This document shows, piece after piece, positions 18,704-27,101 of a stretch of DNA of 64,000 bases. The translations under genes and the position numbers were made by a program. The first letter of the stretch is position 1. Each line of letters starts with the position of its first letter. The notes beneath the pieces were generated by a model. The model ran no database searches. It had not been told where the DNA came from and saw only the letters and a program-made list of their open reading frames with translations. Source of the stretch: Cardiobacteriaceae bacterium (GTDB lineage: Bacteria; Pseudomonadota; Gammaproteobacteria; Cardiobacteriales; Cardiobacteriaceae); assembly GCA_030529365.1 (NCBI GenBank), contig JAUMXB010000002.1, forward strand, positions 124,001 through 188,000, in the 5' to 3' direction.

Positions 18704-19831
18704 ATGGAGAACAGGAAACTGTATGGATTATTGGCGGCCCTGCTGTTGTCTGCTGCCGCGAGGGGGCAGCATCTGGATGACCTGATGCCTGAAGCCCTGC
18801 TGGACAAGGCCCGGCAGGAAGGAAAGGTGACGGTGTATTCGGTGACCAAGCGCATCAGCAAGGTGGAAGAAGCGTTTGAAGCGGCGTATCCCGGCATTGA
18901 TCTTGAGGGGATTTATCTGTCGTCCGACAAGCAGATTGCCAAGCTGAAAGCAGATGCGCAGGCAGGCAGGGCGAATGTGGACGTGATTTATCTCTCCGAT
19001 GCGGCACAGGCCATCAATGATCTGGTGGATACGGGGCTGGTCAAGCGTTATGTGCCGCCGCGCGTGGCCGACCGTCTCGACGAGGACAGCAAGACGCCGT
19101 TGCTGGCGCAGCGCCTTTCCACCAAGGTGTTGATGTACAACGAGGAAGCGCATCCCTTTCTGTCGCCGGTTGACAATGTCTGGGAGCTGACCTTGCCGCA
19201 GTGGCGCGGGCGCGTGTACATGGTTGATCCCTTGAAGCGGAGCGATTACATGGATCTGCTCACGGAATACGTGATTCGTGCAGACGTCATGGAATCGGCG
19301 TATCTCGCGCAGTTCCGCAAGAAGCTCGATCTTGGCAAGGCACGCAATGCCGGAGAGCGCTTCATCATGGATTTGTATGCCAACGAGCTGATATTGGTGA
19401 ATTCCACCGATGAAGTGAATGCTGCCGTGGGCAAGCTGGGCCAAACTGATCCGCCGGTGGGGTTCACCAGCTATTCCGACCGTCGCGACAACGAGAAGGA
19501 AGGCTGGGCCTTGCAGGTATCGAACGGCACTACGCCGTCGGCCGGCATTTCCTATCCGGCAGTGCTGGCGATTGCACGGGACTGCCAGCATCCGGCTGCC
19601 GCACGTTTGTTCATCGACTTCGTGATGGGCGATGACTCGGACACTGGCGGCGCAGCCTACAAGCCGTTTTATGTTGCCGGCGACTATGCCACGCGCCGCG
19701 ACATCGTCACCCATCCGGATGCCATGCCGCTGCCCAATCTCGGCGCCTGGCGCACGGATCCGGCGAAAACGGCGAAAGAACGTGGCAAGGTGGAAACCTT
19801 CATTCGCAAGTTGCAGCAGGGATATTTGTAA
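18704..19831 (+). CDS. Periplasmic substrate-binding protein, tandem paralogue 2
   Basis: 375 residues from the ATG at 18704, chosen because GGAG lies 8 bp before it and it gives a normal signal peptide (MENRKLYGLLAALLLSAAARG); a longer GTG start at 18665 would put a charged tail before it. It is closer to paralogue 1 than to 3: stretches such as AGERFIMDLYAN, STDEVNAAVGKLGQ and NGTTPSAGISYP are shared with only small changes, also at DNA level, which suggests a relatively late duplication. A 194-bp gap separates it from paralogue 1. Confidence 0.83.
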   Translation: MENRKLYGLLAALLLSAAARGQHLDDLMPEALLDKARQEGKVTVYSVTKRISKVEEAFEAAYPGIDLEGIYLSSDKQIAKLKADAQAGRANVDVIYLSDAAQAINDLVDTGLVKRYVPPRVADRLDEDSKTPLLAQRLSTKVLMYNEEAHPFLSPVDNVWELTLPQWRGRVYMVDPLKRSDYMDLLTEYVIRADVMESAYLAQFRKKLDLGKARNAGERFIMDLYANELILVNSTDEVNAAVGKLGQTDPPVGFTSYSDRRDNEKEGWALQVSNGTTPSAGISYPAVLAIARDCQHPAAARLFIDFVMGDDSDTGGAAYKPFYVAGDYATRRDIVTHPDAMPLPNLGAWRTDPAKTAKERGKVETFIRKLQQGYL

Positions 19832-19881
19832 TATCCGGCAGCAAATCAATCACACATATGTATAGACAGGAGAAAAACAGG

Positions 19882-21009
19882 ATGAAAATGAAACTCGACA
19901 AGGCCCGCATCGCGCTGGCCGTTGCGCTGGCCGCCAGTGCCACACTGGTTCGCGCGGAAAGTCTGGATGGCCTCATGCCCGATGCCTTGCTGGAGCAGGC
20001 GAAGAAAGAGGGCAAGGTAACGGTGTATTCTTTCACCAGTCGCATTGCCAAGGTGGAGAAGGCCTTTGAGGAAGCCTATCCTGGCATCGACCTCCAGCCC
20101 TACGATATTTCCTCCACCGAGCAGGTCAGCCGTCTCAAGGCGGAAAGCAAGGCGGGCACCATCAATGCCGACGTGGTCTATATTGCCGATGCGCCGGTGG
20201 TGCTGGCCGACCTGCTCGCGCCGGGCATCATTGAGGCCTATGTGCCGCCGCGCGTGGCCGACCGTCTCGACGAGAGCGACAAGTCTCCGCTCCTTTCCCA
20301 GCGCCTTTCCACCAAGGTTTTGATGTACAACGAAGAAGCCAACCCGAACGGCTCGCCGGTCAGCAACCTGTGGCAGCTCACCACGCCGGAATGGAAAGGG
20401 CGCGTCGTCATGGTGGATCCGTTGCAACGCGGCGACTATCTCGACCTGATGACGGAAATCGTCCTGCAATCCGATGCCATGGCAGCAGCCTACAAGGCGC
20501 AGTTCGGCAAGGATATTGAGCTGGGTGACGCAGCCAATGCGGGCGAGCGCTTCATCACCGATCTCTTTGCCAATGATCTTATCCTCGTCAAATCCACTGA
20601 TGACGTAAACAAGGCCGTCGGCAAGAAAGGGCAGAAAAATCCGCCGGTTGGTTTCACCAGCTATTCCGATCGCCGCGACAACGAAGAAGAAGGCTGGGCG
20701 CTGCAAGTCTCCAAGGGCACGCAGCCGGCCATCGGCATTACTTTCCCGTCGGTGATTGCGCTGGCCAAGGGCGCACAGCATCCGGCCGCTGCCCGTCTGG
20801 TCATCGATTTCCTCATGGGCGATGATTCGGAGAAGGGCGGTGCCGGCTTCAAGCCGTTCTACGTGGCTGGCGATTACGCCACCCGCAAGGATATCAAGCC
20901 GCATCCCGATGCCGTGCCGTTGGCGGAACTTGGCGCCTGGCGCGTGAATGCGGAGAAAACCGCGGCGCAGCGCAAGGCGGTCGGTGATTTCATCCTGACT
21001 TTGCAATAA
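19882..21009 (+). CDS. Periplasmic substrate-binding protein, tandem paralogue 3
   Basis: 375 residues from ATG 19882, with SD ACAGGAG 9 bp upstream; the signal peptide ends about LVRAE. It is the most divergent of the three (IDLQPYDISSTEQVSRLKAE in place of IDLEG-YLSSDKQIA; NPNGSPVSNLW in place of HPxLxPVDNxW), so its ligand may differ. The shared core GFTSYSDRRDNEEEGWALQV is kept. A palindromic repeat copy lies 4 bp after the stop, between this gene and the permease. Confidence 0.85.
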   Translation: MKMKLDKARIALAVALAASATLVRAESLDGLMPDALLEQAKKEGKVTVYSFTSRIAKVEKAFEEAYPGIDLQPYDISSTEQVSRLKAESKAGTINADVVYIADAPVVLADLLAPGIIEAYVPPRVADRLDESDKSPLLSQRLSTKVLMYNEEANPNGSPVSNLWQLTTPEWKGRVVMVDPLQRGDYLDLMTEIVLQSDAMAAAYKAQFGKDIELGDAANAGERFITDLFANDLILVKSTDDVNKAVGKKGQKNPPVGFTSYSDRRDNEEEGWALQVSKGTQPAIGITFPSVIALAKGAQHPAAARLVIDFLMGDDSEKGGAGFKPFYVAGDYATRKDIKPHPDAVPLAELGAWRVNAEKTAAQRKAVGDFILTLQ

Positions 21010-21012
21010 TCG

Positions 21013-21082
21013 TTTTTTCTCACAATAAAGCGCTTCTATAGTAATTTTTTACCGTTATGAAGCGCTTGTTGTGATAAAAAAT
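21013..21082. repeat. Intergenic palindromic repeat, copy 4
   Basis: CACAATAAAGCGCTT and AAGCGCTTGTTGTG form the outer arms. This copy sits between the third binding-protein gene and the permease gene, on the same strand, where a transcribed hairpin could reduce read-through into the membrane components. Confidence 0.85.
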
Positions 21083-21337
21083 CACTATTACGGCAATTCA
21101 TCCGTACGACAAGGAAAAAGAGGGAAGTTGGGCGTCTGCCCCCTGGGGTGATGCAGGCAGGCGGGCGTCATTTTTTCTTCCGCCATGTTGTCCGGTGAGA
21201 TTGCCAAATCCGTTGATTTATTTGGAATCCTGGTAAAGCCATCTTTGCCATGGGGATTTTTTTGCCAAAAATTAGCTGATGCCGTCCCTCCCATCCGCGC
21301 GATGGCGGAGAAGCGACGGCCCTGGAGGAGAACTTGA
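21083..21337. other. Leader of the permease gene
   Basis: No gene is seen. A GC-rich stretch at 21130-21170 (GGGCGTCTGCC, then GCAGGCAGGCGGGCGTC before a T-run) could form a weak terminator-like hairpin. A strong SD GGAGGAG at 21324-21330 serves the permease. Confidence 0.4.
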
Positions 21338-23080
21338 ATGGTTAACGCCGTAACGGAAAAAATGACGGGACGATTTGCCATCCCGCCCGGCATCGCCCTC
21401 AAGAGCGTGATGCTGCTGATTCTGGTATTGCTCATCGTCCTGCCCTTGTTGCAGGCGGTTGGCGTCACTTTCCAGGCGGAAAGCGGCTCGGCATGGTCGG
21501 ATGTGTTGAACAGCAAACTCTCGCGCAACCTTTTTTACCGCCCGCTGGGCAATACCATGATGCTCGGTTTCGGCGTGGCCGCCGGCTGCGTGCTGCTCGG
21601 CGGTTTTCTCGCCTGGCTGGTGGTGATGACCGACGTCCCCTGGCGGCGCACCATCGGTCTCATGGCCACCTTGCCGTTCATGATTCCGAGTTTCGCCAAT
21701 GCGCTCGCCTGGCAAACGCTGTTCCGCAATGACCGCGTTGGCGGGCAAATCGGCTATCTGCAAGGGCTGGGGCTGGACGTACCCGATTTCCTTGCCTGGG
21801 GCATGACGCCAACCCTCATCGTCCTCACCCTGCACTATTTCTCGCTGGCCTTCACCATCATTGCCGCCGCGCTTGCCACCGTGAACTCCGATCTGGTGGA
21901 AGCCGCGCAAATCGCCGGTGCGCGCGGCTGGCGCCTGCTGTCCGGCATCATCCTGCCGGTGGTGACGCCCGCGCTCTTTGCCGCCGGCTCGCTGTGCTTT
22001 GCCGGCGCAGTCTCCAACTTCGCCGCGCCTGCATTGCTGGGGCTGCCAGTGCGCATGCAGACGCTCTCCACCCGCCTCTACGGCATGATGGAAGTGGGGC
22101 AGACCGGACGCGGCTATGTGATCGGCATCATGCTCGTCGTCATCTCCGCCTTTTTCCTGTGGCTCGGCAACCGCGTCATTTCCGGGCGGCGTTCCTATGC
22201 CACCATGACCGGCAAGGGCGGGCGCACGCGGCGCTTCCATCTCGGCAAGGCGCGCTGGCCGCTGCTGGCCGTGGCCGTGGCGATACTGCTCGCTTCCACC
22301 GTGATCCCCGTGCTGATTCTCATCGCCTCGAGCTTTGCGCCGTCCTCCAGCAATCTCTTTTCCAACTGGACGCTGCACTACTGGAGCGGCGCGTCCGTCG
22401 CCACCATCGCCCAGGGCACGCCCGGCATCATCCACAACCCGGACATCGTGCGCGCCACCCTGATCACCGTCGGCCTTGGCATCGCCGTGGCAGCCAGCGG
22501 GCTGGTGCTCGGCCTCTTTACCGCCTACACCGCCACGCGTTACCGCAACCACTGGATCAGCGGCGTGCTCACGCAAATTTCCAACCTGCCGCTGCTGGTG
22601 CCTGGCATTGCCTTCGGTGCGGCCTACATTGCATTGCTGGGCGCGCCGATCGGCCCGATTCCCGCGCTGTACGGCACTTTCACCCTGCTGGTGATCGCCG
22701 CTACCGCCTATCTGCTGCCATTCTCGGTGCAAACCGCGCGCGCCGTCATCCAGCAGATCAGCGCCGAGCTGGAAGAAAGCGCACGCTTGACCGGCGCAGG
22801 ATTCTTCCAGCGCACGCTGGCCATCTTCGTGCCGCTGTCGGTGCGCGGTTTGGCCGCCGGCGCCTTGCTCATCTTCGTGAAAATCATCCGCGATCTTTCG
22901 CTCGTGGTGCTGTTGTTCACGCCGACCATGCCGCTGCTTTCGGTGGTGGCCTACCGCTACGCCTCGGAAGGCTTCACCCAGTTCGCCAACGCCATTACCG
23001 TGGTCATTCTCGTCATCTCCATCGTGATGACCCTGATTGCCAACCGCATCCAGGCCAAATCGCAGCCCTGGCTGAAATAA
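21338..23080 (+). CDS. ABC transporter permease, fused two-domain
   Basis: A 580-residue inner-membrane protein with two permease domains, each with about six hydrophobic segments and an EAA loop (EAAQIAGARGWRLLSGIILP near residue 190; EESARLTGAGFFQRTLAIFVP near residue 480). SD GGAGGAG lies 7 bp before the ATG. It forms the channel for the importer served by the three binding proteins upstream and the ATPase 16 bp downstream. It is a distant paralogue of the permease at 8396-10060. Confidence 0.9.
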   Translation: MVNAVTEKMTGRFAIPPGIALKSVMLLILVLLIVLPLLQAVGVTFQAESGSAWSDVLNSKLSRNLFYRPLGNTMMLGFGVAAGCVLLGGFLAWLVVMTDVPWRRTIGLMATLPFMIPSFANALAWQTLFRNDRVGGQIGYLQGLGLDVPDFLAWGMTPTLIVLTLHYFSLAFTIIAAALATVNSDLVEAAQIAGARGWRLLSGIILPVVTPALFAAGSLCFAGAVSNFAAPALLGLPVRMQTLSTRLYGMMEVGQTGRGYVIGIMLVVISAFFLWLGNRVISGRRSYATMTGKGGRTRRFHLGKARWPLLAVAVAILLASTVIPVLILIASSFAPSSSNLFSNWTLHYWSGASVATIAQGTPGIIHNPDIVRATLITVGLGIAVAASGLVLGLFTAYTATRYRNHWISGVLTQISNLPLLVPGIAFGAAYIALLGAPIGPIPALYGTFTLLVIAATAYLLPFSVQTARAVIQQISAELEESARLTGAGFFQRTLAIFVPLSVRGLAAGALLIFVKIIRDLSLVVLLFTPTMPLLSVVAYRYASEGFTQFANAITVVILVISIVMTLIANRIQAKSQPWLK

Positions 23081-23096
23081 GGAAAAGGATACTCCC

Positions 23097-24155
23097 ATGA
23101 TAGAAATCAAAAACCTGAGCAAGCGCTTCGGCGATTTCACCGCCGTCAACAACATCCACTTCACCGTGCCCGATGGCGCCTTCCTTGTCCTGCTCGGTCC
23201 TTCCGGCTGCGGCAAGACCACGCTGCTCAGAATGCTCGCCGGGCTGGAGCTGCCCACCGAAGGCGAAATCATCTTCGACGGCCGCACCGTCTCCGACGGC
23301 GCACGGCAATGGAGCGCGCCGCCCGCCAAGCGCAATTCCGGCCTCGTCTTCCAGTCCTACGCGCTGTGGCCGCACATGACCGTGCGCGGCAACATCGAAT
23401 GGCCGCTCAAAGTCATCGACATGAACAAGGAAAAGCGCCGCGAGCGCGCCAGCGAAGTGATGGAAATGCTTGGCATCAAGGCGCTGGAAAACCGCTATCC
23501 CAACGAAATCTCCGGCGGCCAGCAGCAGCGCGTGGCCATTGCCCGCACCATCGCGCCGCGCCCCGGCGTGCTCCTTTTCGACGAGCCGCTCTCCAACCTC
23601 GACGCCAAGCTGCGCGTGGAAATGCGCGTTGAACTCATGCGCCTGCACCGCGCCATCGGCGCGACCTCGGTCTATGTCACGCACGACCAGATCGAAGCCA
23701 TGACCATGGCGAGCCACGTTGCCGTCATCAACCACGGCAAGATCGAGCAATTCGGCACGCCGCAGGAGCTGGTGCAGAATCCGGCCACCGCCTTTGTTGC
23801 CACCTTCGTCGGCACGCCGCCCAACAACCTCGTGCCCGTCGAGAAAGATGGCGACGGCTACCGCCTGCACAACCGGCGCATGGCCATTGCCACGCCGCCG
23901 CAAGGCGCGCACCTCGCCATGTATCCGGCGGAAAGCCTCGCGGTGAGAAGCGAAGCGGGCGAGCGCACACTTGCCATGGAACTCGTCGAAGCCAGCACCA
24001 TCGCCGGTCGCTCCATGCTCACTGCCAGCGATGGCGAACTGCGCCTCACCGCCGTTGTCGATGGCCTGCCGCCTTTCCGTTCGGGCGATACTGTGCATAT
24101 CGAGCTGCCCGCGCAGCCCGCCTGCTGGTTCGACCACGACGGACAACGCATTTAA
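23097..24155 (+). CDS. ABC transporter ATP-binding protein
   Basis: A 352-residue ATPase with Walker A GPSGCGKTT, signature SGGQQQR, Walker B LLFDEPLSNLDAKLR and H-loop VYVTHDQ. A C-terminal TOBE-like region of about 110 residues follows, as in carbohydrate and iron importers. It drives the permease at 21338-23080. A hairpin terminator lies 25 bp after the stop, closing the operon. Confidence 0.9.
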   Translation: MIEIKNLSKRFGDFTAVNNIHFTVPDGAFLVLLGPSGCGKTTLLRMLAGLELPTEGEIIFDGRTVSDGARQWSAPPAKRNSGLVFQSYALWPHMTVRGNIEWPLKVIDMNKEKRRERASEVMEMLGIKALENRYPNEISGGQQQRVAIARTIAPRPGVLLFDEPLSNLDAKLRVEMRVELMRLHRAIGATSVYVTHDQIEAMTMASHVAVINHGKIEQFGTPQELVQNPATAFVATFVGTPPNNLVPVEKDGDGYRLHNRRMAIATPPQGAHLAMYPAESLAVRSEAGERTLAMELVEASTIAGRSMLTASDGELRLTAVVDGLPPFRSGDTVHIELPAQPACWFDHDGQRI

Positions 24156-24180
24156 CCGCCTGACTGGAAATCGTAACCTC

Positions 24181-24207
24181 GTAGGGTGGGTGTAAACCCA
24201 CCGCTAC
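24181..24207. terminator. Hairpin with GTAGGGTGGG motif
   Basis: GTAG-GGTGGGT and ACCCACC-CTAC pair around a GTAA loop, 25 bp after the importer ATPase gene. The same GTAGGGTGGG...CCCACC motif recurs at 28269. It lacks a long T-run, so termination is likely but not certain. Confidence 0.55.
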
Positions 24208-24249
24208 GAAACAATCGGGTGTCATCCCGACAAGGCAAATAAAGCGAGA

Positions 24250-24320
24250 AATTTTCTCATCATTAAGCGCTTACTGTGATAAATTTTCTCACAGCAAGCG
24301 CTTAGTAATGATAAAAAACA
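24250..24320. repeat. Intergenic palindromic repeat, copy 5
   Basis: TCATCATTAAGCGC pairs with GCGCTTAGTAATGA; the inner arms CTGTGA and TCACAG also pair. It lies 35 bp upstream of the histidine phosphatase gene. Confidence 0.87.
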
Positions 24321-24355
24321 ACCATAAAATCCAATTTTATAAAAAAGGATATTGT

Positions 24356-24964
24356 ATGCGACTCCTCCTCGTCCGCCACGGACAATCCGAATGGAACGCC
24401 GACAAGCGCCTGCAAGGCCAGGCCGATATCGGCCTTTCCGCCAAAGGCATCGCGCAAGCGCAAGCCCTTGCCGACACCATCGCCCGCCTCAACCCCGCCC
24501 ACGTCATCACCTCCGACCTGAAGCGCGCGCGGCACACCGCGGAACTCCTCGGCTATCCCGATGCCGTGCTCACACCGGGCCTGCGCGAAATCCACGTCGG
24601 CGACTGGCAGGGGCAACGCATTGCCGACATCATCGCCGCCGACGAAACCCGCTACCTCGGCTGGCGCGCCGGTACGCACACCCCGCCCGGCGGCGAAAAC
24701 TGGGCGCAATTCGTGGCGCGCTGCCGCGACACCATCGAAGCCGAGCGCGGCAAGCATCGCGGGGAAAATCTCCTCGTCGTCTGCCATGGCGGCGTCATCC
24801 GCGCCCTGCTCGACCACTACCTCGAACTCGCGCCCACCCACATCATCCCCGTCGGCCCTGCCAGCCTCACCGCGCTGCGCCTGCCGGAAGACGCGGAGAA
24901 AGGCGCGCGGCTGGAACTTTTCAACTACCGCCCGGTCGAGCTGGAATTCGACGCGCCGGATTGA
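24356..24964 (+). CDS. Histidine phosphatase / phosphoglycerate mutase-like protein
   Basis: A 202-residue member of the histidine phosphatase superfamily with the catalytic motif LLLVRHGQSEWN at the N-terminus, the second arginine in DLKRARHTAELL, and VCHGGVIRALLDH near the end. The start at 24356 follows AAGGA with 6-bp spacing. Related enzymes include cofactor-independent-looking GpmB, CobC and broad phosphatases, so the substrate is open. It precedes the mevalonate genes by 66 bp; a link is possible but unproven. Confidence 0.85.
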   Translation: MRLLLVRHGQSEWNADKRLQGQADIGLSAKGIAQAQALADTIARLNPAHVITSDLKRARHTAELLGYPDAVLTPGLREIHVGDWQGQRIADIIAADETRYLGWRAGTHTPPGGENWAQFVARCRDTIEAERGKHRGENLLVVCHGGVIRALLDHYLELAPTHIIPVGPASLTALRLPEDAEKGARLELFNYRPVELEFDAPD

Positions 24965-25030
24965 CGGCAGGGTGAAACGCGGCGCGGCATATTAATGCTA
25001 CAATTGCGCCGTTTTCAGGCGGAAGAATCC

Positions 25031-26074
25031 ATGTCGCGCACCCATCACACCCCCATCCCCACCCAGTGGGTCGGCCCCATCCACATCACCGGCAACAGCG
25101 TCAGCGACGCCGTGCAAGTGCCGCTGGCCACCTATGAATCGCCGCTGTGGCCGTCGGTGGGGCGGGGCGCGAAGCTCTCGCGGCTGTGCGGCGGCATCCG
25201 CGTCACCGTGCTCGATGCGCGCATGACGCGCTCGGTCGTCTTCACGCTGGACCATGCCGAACAGGCCTTTGCCACCTTGCAGGCCATCCTTGATGACCGG
25301 CCAGCGCTGGACGCGATCGTGGCCGCCACCAGCCGCTTCTGCCGCCTGTTGGACATCCACCCGGAAATTGTCGGCAACCTGCTTTTCTTGCGATTTGCTT
25401 TTGCCACCGGCGACGCCTCGGGGCACAACATGGCCACCAAGGCCGCGGAAGCGCTGATTCACGATCTGTTGCAGCGCTTTCCCGCGCTGGCCTACGGCTC
25501 CATCTCCGGCAATTACTGCATCGACAAGAAAGCCAGCGCCGTCAACGGCATACTCGGGCGCGGCAAAAGATGCGTCGCGGAAATTCTCGTCCCCGAAGCG
25601 CTTTGCGCCCGGCATTTGCGCACCACAGCGGCGAAAATGGTTGACCTCAACACGCGCAAGAACCATATCGGCAGCAATCTCGCCGGCAGCCTGCGCAGCG
25701 CCAACGCCCATTACGCCAACATGCTGCTCGCCTTCTATCTCGCCACCGGCCAGGATGCCGCTAATATCGTCGAAGGCTCGCAGGGCATCACCCATTGCGA
25801 AGACCGCGGCGGCGATCTCTATTTTTCCTGCACCCTGCCCAACCTCATCGTCGGCACCGTCGGCAACGGCAAAGGGCAGGGGCTTGAGGTGGTGGAAGAA
25901 CATTTGCAGGCGCTCGGCTGCCGCGAGGCGCGCGGCGAAGGCGAGAACGCGCGCCGCCTTGCCGCCATTTGCGCCGCCACCGTGCTCTGCGGCGAACTCT
26001 CGCTGCTGGCCGCGCAAACCAATCCCGGCGAACTGATGCGCACCCATGTGCTGATGGAGCGGCGCAATGCCTGA
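25031..26074 (+). CDS. Hydroxymethylglutaryl-CoA reductase, class I-like
   Basis: HMG-CoA reductase reduces HMG-CoA to mevalonate. From ATG 25031 it has 347 residues and no membrane segments. All four catalytic residues of class I enzymes can be placed: Glu36 (LATYESPL), Lys166 (GNYCIDKKASAVN), Asp242 (GQDAANIV) and His339 (MRTHVLMERR). The dinucleotide region is GDASGHNM, a variant of DAMGMNM, and the glycine motif is GTVGNGKGQG rather than GTVGGGT. The SGNYC-DKK block is the eukaryote/archaeal-type signature, not the class II form. It overlaps the isomerase gene by 8 bp. Confidence 0.9.
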   Translation: MSRTHHTPIPTQWVGPIHITGNSVSDAVQVPLATYESPLWPSVGRGAKLSRLCGGIRVTVLDARMTRSVVFTLDHAEQAFATLQAILDDRPALDAIVAATSRFCRLLDIHPEIVGNLLFLRFAFATGDASGHNMATKAAEALIHDLLQRFPALAYGSISGNYCIDKKASAVNGILGRGKRCVAEILVPEALCARHLRTTAAKMVDLNTRKNHIGSNLAGSLRSANAHYANMLLAFYLATGQDAANIVEGSQGITHCEDRGGDLYFSCTLPNLIVGTVGNGKGQGLEVVEEHLQALGCREARGEGENARRLAAICAATVLCGELSLLAAQTNPGELMRTHVLMERRNA

Positions 26075-27101
26075 CGCGCTCATCAACCGCCGCAAAATCG
26101 AGCATATCGACATCATCCGCGCCGACAGCGGCGTGGAGCGCACGCCAAGCGCCTTTGCCCATATCCGCCTTGCGCACCGCGCGCTGCCGGAAATCAACCT
26201 TGCCGATATCGACACCTCCTGCGAATTTCTCGGCAAAACGCTCGCCTTTCCCCTCATCATCTCCTCGATGACCGGCGGCGACCACGACATGCTGCGCACC
26301 ATCAACCGGCGTCTCGCCGAAGCGGCCGAGCATTGCCAGGTGGCGCTCGCCGTCGGCTCGCAGCGTGTGATGTTCCATGAAGCGGCGGCGCGCGAGAGCT
26401 TTGCCCTGCGCCGTTTCGCGCCGAACGTGCCGCTCATCGGCAACCTCGGCGCGGTGCAGTTCAACAAGGGCTTCACCGCGTGCCACATCGAAGAGGCCGT
26501 GGCCGTGCTTGATGGCGACGGCCTCTATCTGCACCTGAACCCCTTGCAGGAAGCAGTGCAGCCGGAAGGCGACACCGAATTTGCCGGCCTTGCCGCGCGC
26601 CTGCCCGAACTTGTCGAAAAAAGTCCAGTGCCCTTGCTGCTGAAAGAAGTCGGTTGCGGCCTTTCCGCAGCCGACATCGAACTGGGGCTTGCCGCCGGCA
26701 TCCGCCATTTCGACATCGCCGGCCACGGCGGCACCTCGTGGAGCCGTATCGAAGCGCAGCGCAGCGCCGACAATTTCGGTTTCGCTTTCCAGGACTGGGG
26801 TCTGCCCAGCGCGCAAGCGCTCAGCGATGCCCACCAGCAGCATCCTGGCGCCTGCCTCATTGCCAGCGGCGGCGTGCGCAGCGGGCTGGATATGGCCAAA
26901 GCCATCGTGCTCGGCGCCGGCCTCTGCGGCATTGCCGCGCCTTTCCTGCATGCCGCGCTCGATTCCACAAAGGCGGTGATTGCCGTGATTGAGCGCCTCG
27001 AGCGCGAATACCGCACCGCGCTGTTCCTGCTCGGCTGCCCCGATACCCGCGCCCTGCGCGGAGAATCCCGTTACCTTTATCCTTCCGACCCTTATCTATG
27101 A
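26067..27101 (+). CDS. fni: Isopentenyl-diphosphate delta-isomerase, type 2 (FMN-dependent)
   Basis: A TIM-barrel flavoenzyme of 344 residues that interconverts IPP and DMAPP. Characteristic stretches are RRKIEHIDII, FPLIISSMTGG, ALAVGSQRVMF, DGLYLHLNPLQEAVQPEGD, LLLKEVGCGLS, FDIAGHGGTSWSRIE and IASGGVRSGLDMAKAI. The type 2 isomerase commonly occurs with the mevalonate pathway in bacteria, as here. It overlaps the reductase by 8 bp and the synthase by 4 bp, so the three are translated as a unit. Confidence 0.93.
   Translation: MPDALINRRKIEHIDIIRADSGVERTPSAFAHIRLAHRALPEINLADIDTSCEFLGKTLAFPLIISSMTGGDHDMLRTINRRLAEAAEHCQVALAVGSQRVMFHEAAARESFALRRFAPNVPLIGNLGAVQFNKGFTACHIEEAVAVLDGDGLYLHLNPLQEAVQPEGDTEFAGLAARLPELVEKSPVPLLLKEVGCGLSAADIELGLAAGIRHFDIAGHGGTSWSRIEAQRSADNFGFAFQDWGLPSAQALSDAHQQHPGACLIASGGVRSGLDMAKAIVLGAGLCGIAAPFLHAALDSTKAVIAVIERLEREYRTALFLLGCPDTRALRGESRYLYPSDPYL

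Noticed and set aside
21272-23335. 687-codon minus-strand frame opposite the permease
   Set aside because: Composition is His/Gly/Gln-rich antisense sequence; the plus strand has two permease domains and EAA loops.
24998-26488. 496-codon minus-strand frame across the HMG-CoA reductase gene
   Set aside because: Crosses a real gene and part of the next; no recognisable family.
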